From positions 1 through 20,219 of the forward strand of contig CBDUVB010000027.1 of the NCBI GenBank assembly GCA_965370555.1: a stretch of 20,219 nt of DNA. The letters run 5' to 3'. Below the pieces are notes generated by a model. It was given only the letters and a program-made list of their open reading frames with translations. It made no database searches and was not told where the DNA came from. The stretch is from JAJOKK01 sp965370555. Its GTDB lineage: Bacteria; Bipolaricaulota; Bipolaricaulia; UBA7950; UBA9294. The translations under genes were made by a program, and so were the position numbers. Positions 1 to 5,564 of the stretch are shown piece after piece; positions within the stretch are counted from its first letter, which is position 1; each line of letters opens with the position of its first letter.

Positions 1-77
1 CAGAACTCCGCTACAACTGGCAGGTGCCCTGCTTGACTGATGTTCATGCCCTTCAGCATTGCCCTGATATCACTCAT
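1..77 (-). CDS. N-terminus of a DUF4277-type (IS1634-like) transposase, cut by the window edge
   Basis: Reading the minus strand, an AAAGGAG ribosome-binding site sits 9 bases before an ATG at 77. The frame stays open to the window edge, giving 25 codons. The peptide contains AGHLPVVAEF, which resembles the start of the DUF4277 domain at the N-terminus of IS1634-type transposases (family knowledge: a HLG/HLP-x-V-A motif). A second in-frame ATG at 86 touches the ribosome-binding site and is the less likely start. The gene is divergent from a DUF6788-like gene, a family that often accompanies such elements. Only 25 residues are visible, so the assignment is tentative. Confidence 0.45.
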   Translation of the reverse strand, partial: MSDIRAMLKGMNISQAGHLPVVAEF

Positions 78-106
78 CGATCGCATCTCCTTTGAACCGG
101 GAGCTA

Positions 107-135
107 TTGACAGCTTGCTGTATCTCTAGTATGAT
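107..135 (+). promoter_or_regulatory. Strong sigma70-type promoter, probably leaderless
   Basis: A perfect TTGACA (107-112) is followed after 17 bases by TATGAT (130-135). The expected start of transcription falls at about 142, the A of the ATG of the next gene, and no Shine-Dalgarno sequence is present, so the mRNA would be leaderless. An imperfect palindrome (GTATC at 120-124, GATAC at 133-137) overlaps the -10 box and could be an operator. Confidence 0.6.
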
Positions 136-141
136 ACAACG

Positions 142-480
142 ATGAACAAACGTCAAGTCGCAATCGAAACAGAAATTGCCAAGATCAAGAAGGCGCTGCT
201 GGAACTTGGACACATGCATCCCGGTTCCCTGTCGCAGCAGAAGCGATCACGTGGGGGCACCTACCACCAGCTGAGCTACAGTCATGCCGGCAAAGGTCAC
301 ACCAAGTACGTCCGGCCTGAGGATGTCCCTGAAGTCAGGCAGGAGGTCGAGAACTACCGGAGATTCCGCGGACTCACCACGAAATGGGTTGAGCTTGCGA
401 TCAAGTTGGCGAAGCTCAGACGTGCTGGAGACAGATTGAAGCACAAGAACACGGGAAAGGAGCAACGACACACTCGGTGA
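142..480 (+). CDS. Small basic DUF6788-like protein, IS-associated
   Basis: This is a 112-residue, strongly basic protein with no signal peptide or membrane segment. The N-terminal helix, the phrase HPGSLSQQ, the following K/R-rich turn and the KYVRPEDVPEV stretch resemble the DUF6788 family, short proteins of unknown biochemical role often found next to transposases. The usual CxxPxC-like knuckle of many DUF6788 members is not visible. The ATG at 142 is supported by the promoter placed exactly one leaderless start upstream. After the stop, the +1 frame stays open (about 455-564) and encodes a plausible helix containing ATAYARLISWIRKML, so the gene may have lost its C-terminal part to a frameshift. 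It is divergent from the DUF4277-like transposase start. Confidence 0.55.
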   Translation: MNKRQVAIETEIAKIKKALLELGHMHPGSLSQQKRSRGGTYHQLSYSHAGKGHTKYVRPEDVPEVRQEVENYRRFRGLTTKWVELAIKLAKLRRAGDRLKHKNTGKEQRHTR

Positions 481-614
481 ACTACTACAGGCAACCGCCT
501 ATGCGAGGCTGATTTCGTGGATCAGGAAAATGCTGGAAAGCGGCGTCTACGGGTGGGAAATGTGAGACGGATCATTGCATTCCGCGCGAAATCGGGTTTC
601 TTCCTGCTTTCTCT

Positions 615-1913
615 TTATTTACTTGGATCGTCAAGTGATTCTATGACGTAAGCAAGGACGTCATCGCCCGATGGCGCATCTTCACCTTCCCACCCCATGT
701 GGCTGATAGACAGCACGACAGGGAAGTCGAACAGGGAACTGACATCTGGCACCCTCGCACGCAATCGTTCAGCCGCTACTGAAGCCCCAGCGGGTGGTGT
801 TGCGGGCAGAAGAGAGGCAAATCGCAAGTCGCTTACACGAAACAGCACATCGACGTTTCGGAGGGTGCTTACAAGGAAGTTCGCCGTTCGAATCAGAACC
901 TGTTCCTGCTCTTGCTGAGTCCGGGATTCGATCCCACCGACATCGATCAGAAGAAGAGATGTGGGGTATTTGTATCGGCGCGTCTTAGCGAGTTCACGAT
1001 CCAACTCCGCACGAAGATGATCGCGCGTATAGGCACCCGTCAGTTCATCGAGTACAACGAGCTTCATCAGCTTCTGCTCGTGGGAATGAATGACCTTTGT
1101 CATGAGGTTGAATCCGTCGATCAACCGGCTCACTTCATCTCGTATTCGAGTTCCGGGAATCCTCTGCGACGGAGATGAAACCTCTACATCATACTTCCGT
1201 TGCGCAACGAAACCCACGACTTTAGCTATTCGTCCGATCGGTTTGGTCACAATTACGAGTAATGACAGGTACAAGAACCCGCCCAATAAGAAGAAACCCA
1301 CTATGGAGGCGACTCCGAACTGCCACGAAAGACGCGAAATGAACAACGCCTGTTCGGCGAGCGACATATCGAGCACGACAACGCCAATAAGGTCCGGGCC
1401 AGAGAAAATCGGATGATACGCCCGTAGGTAAACGTTGCCGCCAAGGCTTACATTGGTGACTTCTACCTCTTTGAGGATGTCAAACCGAGCTTGATCTTCT
1501 TCGGAGGCCAACACGCCGACCACCGTCGGATCCGTACTGGCTACGGCCAGGAACCCGCGCGCACTCACTCCGACAACGGTGATCCCCACGACCGCCTCAT
1601 AGCGATCATGTAGCTGTTCGATATCAGCATTGAGTTTGTCCGAGTAGTAGAGGATGTAATCTTTTTCTTGGATCGACTTCGAAATGATGGCCGTGACGCT
1701 TAGCGCGCGCTGCTCGTAGATCGATGCAGTCGACGTGCGCAGGGAGACGAGGGCGAACCAATAGAGCGCCCCCACAACCAAAAATGCGATCACCATAACG
1801 AGCACGACGAGTTTGACTTGCAGGCTTGTTCCATATCGAATCCAGGATCGGAGGCGAACAAGCCAGTGGGGCAACCGACCCCGTTGCCTCGTGGCAGTGT
1901 TTATCAAATCCAT
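615..1913 (-). CDS. Membrane sensor: extracytoplasmic Cache-like domain, HAMP, degenerate GGDEF (copy 1)
   Basis: The 432-residue protein has a basic N-terminus, a membrane helix at about 32-53, an extracytoplasmic sensor region at about 54-195 that looks Cache-like, a second membrane helix at about 199-222, a HAMP linker at about 223-276 and a GGDEF-type fold at about 286-430. The fold starts with the typical DELTGAYTR phrase. The catalytic RxGGDEF signature is replaced by RVSDLRF (359-365), so diguanylate cyclase activity is not expected. The metal-site Asp324 survives. The ATG at 1913 has AAGGAG 6 bases upstream. The gene lies 15 bases after the beta-helix-OpuAC gene and is probably co-transcribed with it. 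It is a clear paralogue of the protein at 12071-13393. The likely role is signal reception or output without synthesis; ligand and partner are unknown. Confidence 0.8.
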   Translation of the reverse strand: MDLINTATRQRGRLPHWLVRLRSWIRYGTSLQVKLVVLVMVIAFLVVGALYWFALVSLRTSTASIYEQRALSVTAIISKSIQEKDYILYYSDKLNADIEQLHDRYEAVVGITVVGVSARGFLAVASTDPTVVGVLASEEDQARFDILKEVEVTNVSLGGNVYLRAYHPIFSGPDLIGVVVLDMSLAEQALFISRLSWQFGVASIVGFFLLGGFLYLSLLVIVTKPIGRIAKVVGFVAQRKYDVEVSSPSQRIPGTRIRDEVSRLIDGFNLMTKVIHSHEQKLMKLVVLDELTGAYTRDHLRAELDRELAKTRRYKYPTSLLLIDVGGIESRTQQEQEQVLIRTANFLVSTLRNVDVLFRVSDLRFASLLPATPPAGASVAAERLRARVPDVSSLFDFPVVLSISHMGWEGEDAPSGDDVLAYVIESLDDPSK

Positions 1914-1928
1914 CGGATCTCCTTTTTC

Positions 1929-4409
1929 CTACTCAACGAGAAGCCCCTCATCCAGCAGAAACTCTCTTGCCACCACTTCCGGGTCACGGCTCGAAAGCCG
2001 GACGCGGCTGATCAAGCCCTGTACAACGTACTCCGTCAGCAGTGAACTCAGGTTCGACAGCACATACCCAACCTCCGGGAATCGCGAAAGGAGTTCCCGA
2101 TGAAAGATCACAACGATATCAGCGGTTCCGAAAACATGGAGATCATCTTCGAGTGCCACAAACTCAGAAAGAGTAAGCATCTCCTCCAGGTTGCTTAATA
2201 TGGCTAAATCGGCCACTGTAAATTCGAGAAGAGTCTCCGCATCCTCAAGAGTCTCTGTCCAATCGATGGTTTCGATCGATTCTTGAAGACCATACGCCGC
2301 CACGAAAGACGTAAATGAACCTTCGCCGAAGGTTCGGGGGGCGGTGCACCGCAAGGTTTCTTCCAACTCGCCCATGTAAACTGCCAAAGCGGAGAGCGTC
2401 ATTTCCGGCAGTTGATCTGCCAACTTCTTTGATACAATGGCAGACCATCCGCTCTTCGCCGGAATCAAAACGTTCTCTAGGTTCTCCTCTGCACCGAACA
2501 TCTCTTCGAGATTAGAGTTCGGGGCTCCCCACCAAATGAGGTCTACATCTTGCATACGGATCGCCTCTTGCACGCTAAGACCGTTGCCCATGCCAATGAG
2601 ATCAATGACCCGGAAACCCTGACCGGTCAAAGCGAATTGCAGGATGCGCCCAAGAATTACCTGGGGATTGCTCTCCTCGGTACCGATTGTAATGGTTCCC
2701 TTCCAGGCCGATTCCTTGAGATCTACTCCCTTGGAGACTGCAGCTACAGCCGTACTGCGCCCTCCGTTCAATCCACCCCACCAATTCCCAGCTGCGCAAA
2801 GAGGGAAATCGCTCTCGTTCACAATGTCAAACTGGTCATTCCGCGCGAATATGTTGTTCACAATGATCGGAGCCGCTGCCTCGCCGCTGCCTTCCCATAG
2901 GTCAATTCCCAGGAGGGCGATCGTATCCTTGATGCCGATTTCCGTATCGTCCTGCTTGAGTCCGATCCCATTCCTTTCGATGGTGTTCCCCTCAATCCGA
3001 AGGCCAAACCCCGGGTGAACTAGGAGCAATCCAGTGTCGTTCTGGGACAAGCGATTGTTGCGCACTTCACCTCGTGCTGAGACAGCGACAAGCATACCGA
3101 TGCCACCTCCACTGATCCGATTCTCCACAACACTATTGTCCTGCGAACCGTTCACTAGAGAAAGGCTGGCTTCTCTCTGATCCTCAATTCGATTACGGAG
3201 AATGGTGTTCTCGCTTGACTCAGACAGCGCAATTCCGAAGGTTCCTCCGAGCACTAGGTTGTCGAGAAAGCGATTCCTCTCTCCGTTTGTGAAAACAAGG
3301 CCGACGAGCTCACTCTCGCCAACGTTATTGCGCAGGACGCGGTTATAGCTGGCTCGATCTCCCTGAATGCCGATGGCGTTTCCCAGGAGATCGTTTCCCA
3401 TGACGAGGTTTCGATCACTACTGTCAAGCCGAATTCCTACACCGTAGCCTTGGAGAATCCGGTTGTATGTTAGGGCGTTCTCCGCGCTCTGGGAAAGGAG
3501 TATGCCAACATCCTCCGCAGCAACAATCTCATTCTCAAAGATGCGGTTCTGCACCGCCTGCTGAAGAGAAACGCCAGCCAAAACGGCATTTTGTATACTG
3601 CAGCCAATGATTCCGCATCCCGTCACAGCCTCAAGCACAACGCCGATGCGGGAATCAAGCAAGACACTATCCAGCAGGACGTTGTCGTTCGATCTGCGGA
3701 TCTCGATACCTGCGATCGAGCTTGACTCAATGCGGCAATTCTTGAACTCATTATCTGTCGATCCCTGCTCCACTGAAATGCCAATCGGAACGTCGGTAAC
3801 GGCAACTTCCTCAAAGAGATTCTTCGAAGACCCAAGAATCTTCACACCGGTTTCAGCAACGTTGGTGACGACAACGTCGTAGAAGAAGTTTCCGCTGGAG
3901 GAAACGATCTCCATACCGATCTTGCCCTCGCGAATTTCAATACCTCGAAGATCGCACCCTCTCGCACCGAACAACTGAATCCCAATCGGTGCTTCGAGGA
4001 CAACGATTCCCTCCAACCGGCATTGCGAAGACTCAATCTTCAAGCCAATGCTACCCGCCGAGATATCGAGGTTCTTCACGGTAACGCCGGCTGCGCAAAT
4101 GGTAAGAGCCGGTTTGCCCCCCGTGCTTACTAGACTCCCTCTCTTGTTCATGGAAGTAAGCGTGATATCCGGAACTTCGACGGTCACAGATTCCTTGAAT
4201 GGCTCTTGCTGTGTTTCGACGACAATGGTCATTCCGGGGGAAGCTCGATCCAGAGCCTCCTGAATTGTAGCGACATCACGCGGAACGAAAATCGCGTCGG
4301 CCGGGAAGCGGTTTGGTATTGCATAGCGTATGCCGAAGAACAGACCAACGGCCACGATGGCAAACATTCCGAAAAGAGCAAGCCACTTCTTACAAGAAAA
4401 CCTTTGCAT
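1929..4409 (-). CDS. Membrane-anchored NosD-like beta-helix protein fused to an OpuAC-type solute-binding domain (copy 1)
   Basis: The 826-residue protein starts with one hydrophobic segment (about 9-28), probably an uncleaved signal anchor. From about 43 it enters a NosD-like region (PRDVATIQEALDRASPGMTI). About 20 short parallel beta-helix coils follow to about 545, each carrying patterns such as GI-x-hydrophobic and N-x-hydrophobic, as in periplasmic copper-site protein NosD and carbohydrate-binding beta-helix proteins. Residues 571-826 match the OpuAC (glycine betaine/choline-type) periplasmic binding fold: a GTITIGTEES opening, ILGRILQFAL, and the ending RDPEVVAREFLLDEGL. No ABC permease or ATPase is nearby, so transport is unlikely and a sensing or scaffold role is more plausible. 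It leads the two-gene operon with the degenerate GGDEF protein. The upstream region is disturbed by an IS3 remnant. Confidence 0.82.
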   Translation of the reverse strand: MQRFSCKKWLALFGMFAIVAVGLFFGIRYAIPNRFPADAIFVPRDVATIQEALDRASPGMTIVVETQQEPFKESVTVEVPDITLTSMNKRGSLVSTGGKPALTICAAGVTVKNLDISAGSIGLKIESSQCRLEGIVVLEAPIGIQLFGARGCDLRGIEIREGKIGMEIVSSSGNFFYDVVVTNVAETGVKILGSSKNLFEEVAVTDVPIGISVEQGSTDNEFKNCRIESSSIAGIEIRRSNDNVLLDSVLLDSRIGVVLEAVTGCGIIGCSIQNAVLAGVSLQQAVQNRIFENEIVAAEDVGILLSQSAENALTYNRILQGYGVGIRLDSSDRNLVMGNDLLGNAIGIQGDRASYNRVLRNNVGESELVGLVFTNGERNRFLDNLVLGGTFGIALSESSENTILRNRIEDQREASLSLVNGSQDNSVVENRISGGGIGMLVAVSARGEVRNNRLSQNDTGLLLVHPGFGLRIEGNTIERNGIGLKQDDTEIGIKDTIALLGIDLWEGSGEAAAPIIVNNIFARNDQFDIVNESDFPLCAAGNWWGGLNGGRSTAVAAVSKGVDLKESAWKGTITIGTEESNPQVILGRILQFALTGQGFRVIDLIGMGNGLSVQEAIRMQDVDLIWWGAPNSNLEEMFGAEENLENVLIPAKSGWSAIVSKKLADQLPEMTLSALAVYMGELEETLRCTAPRTFGEGSFTSFVAAYGLQESIETIDWTETLEDAETLLEFTVADLAILSNLEEMLTLSEFVALEDDLHVFGTADIVVIFHRELLSRFPEVGYVLSNLSSLLTEYVVQGLISRVRLSSRDPEVVAREFLLDEGLLVE

Positions 4410-4437
4410 ACCTCACACTGTACCACACATCGTTTTG

Positions 4438-4561
4438 GAGTGCACCCCTTAAGCTGGACATGTTGGTGCCGAAATTGATACATGCCGCATTGGGCCGACT
4501 TGATCTCTTGTTCAAACTCCACCGGACTGACATAACCAAGTGCCGAATACAACCGCCGTTG
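4438..4561 (-). mobile_element. IS3-family transposase C-terminus and terminal repeat (remnant)
   Basis: On the minus strand, 4490-4561 encodes RLYSALGYVSPVEFEQ, the signature end of IS3-family OrfB (DDE) transposases, normally written as RRHSALGYLSP-x-EFE. Beyond it, 4438-4461 reads GGAGTGCACCCC and AAGCTGGACA, resembling the terminal inverted repeat of IS3-type elements. The rest of the transposase and the other end are missing, so only a fragment of about 125 bases remains. It lies about 30 bases upstream of the beta-helix-OpuAC gene start and may have altered that promoter. Confidence 0.65.
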
Positions 4562-4744
4562 ACGTTGCCCACAAGGTACGCCGCTACGCAAGCACGTGCT
4601 TTCGCTGTACTTCGTTTCGCTCTGCGTCCAGCTTCTGTTCCGTAAAAAAGGTTTGTGCACAGCCTTAAAAGAGCTGTGCCTTTCCACTTAAACAGACTTG
4701 TTCCAACTTTCCAGACCGATCATCGAACGGACAGATCCACCCAC

Positions 4745-4790
4745 TTGGCGACGTGATACGGTTGTGATATAGTAGTGACACTTATATATC
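4745..4790 (+). promoter_or_regulatory. Candidate promoters of the c-di-GMP riboswitch transcript
   Basis: Two overlapping sigma70-like pairs are visible: TTGGCG (4745-4750), 17 bases, TATAGT (4768-4773); and TTGTGA (4762-4767), 17 bases, TATATC (4785-4790). The second would start transcription at about 4797, the first bases of the aptamer; the first would start near 4780. Either fits the downstream riboswitch. Which is used cannot be told from sequence. Confidence 0.5.
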
Positions 4791-4794
4791 TGAG

Positions 4795-4877
4795 TTGTCC
4801 TGAAAAGGCAAACCTGTTGTAAGGCAGGGACGCAAAGCTACGGACCTTAAAGATCAAGGTAGCCGGGTTGCCAGGGA
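4795..4877 (+). promoter_or_regulatory. Cyclic di-GMP-I (GEMM) riboswitch aptamer
   Basis: All conserved GEMM-I elements are present in order: AAAAGGCAAACC (4803-4814); a stem CCTGTT/GGCAGG closed by a GTAA GNRA tetraloop (4813-4828); GGACGCAAAGC (4828-4838); P3 built from GCTA/TAGC (4837-4840 with 4860-4863) and CCTT/AAGG (4845-4848 with 4856-4859); and the CGGGTTGCC tail (4864-4872). A short P1 pairs TCCT (4798-4801) with AGGG (4873-4876). GEMM-I RNAs bind c-di-GMP, and some variants bind 3',3'-cGAMP. The 3' strand of P1 is shared with a terminator stem, so ligand binding should favour read-through (inferred ON switch). Confidence 0.93.
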
Positions 4878-4898
4878 GTACTGGTGACTCGGTTTTTT
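4863..4898 (+). terminator. Intrinsic terminator forming the riboswitch expression platform
   Basis: A 12-pair stem joins 4863-4874 to 4881-4892 (three G-U wobbles) around a GGAGTA loop and is followed directly by six T (4893-4898). Its 5' arm contains the aptamer's GGGTTGCC tail and P1 3' strand, so folded aptamer and terminator exclude each other. It stands 33 bases before the ATG of the downstream regulator gene. Confidence 0.88.
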
Positions 4899-4931
4899 CT
4901 TGGTATTGGGGAGACCGAGGAGAGGAGAAAG

Positions 4932-5252
4932 ATGCAGACAACGATCTACTACAGTGACAATGACAGTTACGTGATCAATCAGGTCGACATGAAGGGACGC
5001 CGAGAGCGCAAGAACCGCTCTGCGGTGATCCTCTCCATCCTGGAGGAATACTTCGAGCACGAGAAATGCATCGGCGAGATCCTGATAGACCTCGGTGCCA
5101 TCTCTCACACCGATCTTGCCAAGGGCCTCGAACTCCAGAAGAGCAAGTTCACAGAGAAGCTCCTCGGTGATATACTTATTGAGGAGGAGCTTGTCGAGCA
5201 AGAAGCGCTCGAGCGCGCGGTGATCATTCAAGGAAAGAAGAGCGAAGAATAG
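4932..5252 (+). CDS. Small regulator: ribbon-helix-helix domain joined to an MshEN-like (GspE N-terminal) domain
   Basis: The ATG at 4932 follows a purine-rich GAGGAGAGGAGAAAG site; an in-frame GTG at 4884 lies inside the terminator and is rejected. The 106-residue protein has two parts. Residues 3-44 look like a ribbon-helix-helix DNA-binding unit: an N-terminal strand, then a helix with RKNRSAVILSILEEYFE. Residues 46-100 match the doubled MshEN/T2SSE_N motif, LG-x3-V-x2-G-x6-L-x3-L-x2-Q: IGEILIDLGAISHTDLAKGLELQ (47-69, given here by its ends I47 and Q69) and a second half with LLGDILIEEELVEQEAL (77-93) ending at Gln100. MshEN domains bind c-di-GMP, but the consensus Arg before the first LG is Cys46 here, so binding is uncertain. 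The gene lies behind a c-di-GMP riboswitch and upstream of the giant repeat protein, its likely target. Confidence 0.75.
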   Translation: MQTTIYYSDNDSYVINQVDMKGRRERKNRSAVILSILEEYFEHEKCIGEILIDLGAISHTDLAKGLELQKSKFTEKLLGDILIEEELVEQEALERAVIIQGKKSEE

Positions 5253-5258
5253 GAATCA

Positions 5259-5297
5259 GGCGCTCTAAGAGCGCCAAGCTTCCTTGTAAGAGGAAGC
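5259..5297 (+). other. Two consecutive RNA hairpins between regulator and second leader
   Basis: GGCGCTC/GAGCGCC form a perfect 7-pair hairpin with a TAA loop (5259-5275), and GCTTCCT/AGGAAGC a second 7-pair hairpin with a 6-base loop (5278-5297). Neither is followed by a T-run. They begin 7 bases after the regulator stop codon and end 4 bases before the GEMM-like element. They may be processing, stability or Rho-type attenuation elements. Confidence 0.5.
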
Positions 5298-5300
5298 GGG

Positions 5301-5366
5301 CCGAAAAGGGCAAACTGCCTGAGAGGGTAGGCCGCAAAGCTGCAGGCCTTGAAGGAGGAGGACAGC
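5301..5366 (+). promoter_or_regulatory. Second GEMM (c-di-GMP-I)-like element with the Shine-Dalgarno inside P3
   Basis: The order of motifs copies the aptamer at 4795: AAAAGGGCAAAC (5304-5315); stem CTGCCT/GGGTAG with a GAGA tetraloop (5315-5330); CGCAAAGC (5333-5340); then a P3 from GCTG/CAGC (5339-5342 with 5363-5366) and CCTT/GAGG (5347-5350 with 5358-5361). The terminal GGGTTACC strand that completes P1 is absent; the ATG of a small ORF follows P3 directly. The ribosome-binding purines (5354-5361) lie in the P3 loop and stem, so a stable fold would hide them. This is either a variant riboswitch acting on translation or a truncated relic of a duplicated aptamer. Confidence 0.6.
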
Positions 5367-5564
5367 ATGTCCAGAAAGCAAGAAGGTCACGGTAAATCTA
5401 TAACGAAGAGGCAAGGCATTGCCTCTATCAACACCCTCTTTCGGACCAACGGCCACGAAGCGGATGATATGGTCTTTTTTCAACATCTAGCGTTACCTGT
5501 TGCTATGTTGTTTAGCACGCAAATCACTGGCGGAAACTGTGCTTACAGGAGGGATAGTAAATGA
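5367..5564 (+). CDS. Possible 65-residue small protein translationally coupled to the giant repeat protein
   Basis: An ATG at 5367 follows GGAGGAGG by 5 bases, and the frame runs to a TGA at 5562-5564 that overlaps the ATG (5561-5563) of the next gene as ATGA, a common arrangement for translational coupling. The product has a basic N-terminal third and a short hydrophobic stretch (about 35-50, with FFQHLALPVAMLF). I recognise no family. A TTG at 5349 in the same frame is less likely as a start. The same stretch contains a perfect 8-pair hairpin (5407-5426) and a terminator-like signal (5443-5480), so it may instead be an untranslated leader. Treat as tentative. Confidence 0.4.
   Translation: MSRKQEGHGKSITKRQGIASINTLFRTNGHEADDMVFFQHLALPVAMLFSTQITGGNCAYRRDSK
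5407..5426 (+). other. Perfect RNA hairpin within the leader/small ORF
   Basis: AGAGGCAA (5407-5414) pairs exactly with TTGCCTCT (5419-5426) around a GGCA loop. A perfect 8-pair stem inside a 65-codon ORF is unexpected for ordinary coding sequence and fits a structured leader RNA. Confidence 0.5.
5443..5480 (+). terminator. Weak terminator-like stem and T-run upstream of the giant gene
   Basis: GACCA (5444-5448) pairs with TGGTC (5470-5474) around a 21-base loop, followed by six T (5475-5480). The stem is short and the loop large, so this is a weak candidate. It could serve as an attenuator for the gene at 5561 if the GEMM-like element upstream acts on transcription. Confidence 0.25.

Larger units (their letters stand above)
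4410..4794. other. Gene-poor spacer with IS debris and the riboswitch promoter
   Basis: This 385-base stretch between the divergent units holds the IS3-family remnant (4438-4561), an unremarkable segment at about 4562-4744 in which I see no gene, and promoter-like boxes at 4745-4790. For the minus-strand gene starting at 4409, only a weak TACAGT can be seen 7 bases before the ATG; the expected -35 position falls at the IS end. Confidence 0.5.

Noticed and set aside
615..1913. Active diguanylate cyclase
   Set aside because: The RxGGDEF signature is replaced in this protein and in its paralogue at 12071-13393.
1929..4409. ABC importer operon, because of the OpuAC domain
   Set aside because: No permease or ATPase gene occurs near either copy, and the domain is fused to an anchored beta-helix.
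4229..4687. A 152-codon minus-strand frame including the IS3 fragment and running into the beta-helix gene
   Set aside because: Only the middle part resembles an IS3 transposase end; the rest is unrelated read-through into the N-terminus of another gene in a different frame.
4884..4931. GTG start giving the regulator 16 extra residues
   Set aside because: The codon lies inside the terminator stem of the riboswitch, and the ATG at 4932 has the ribosome-binding site.
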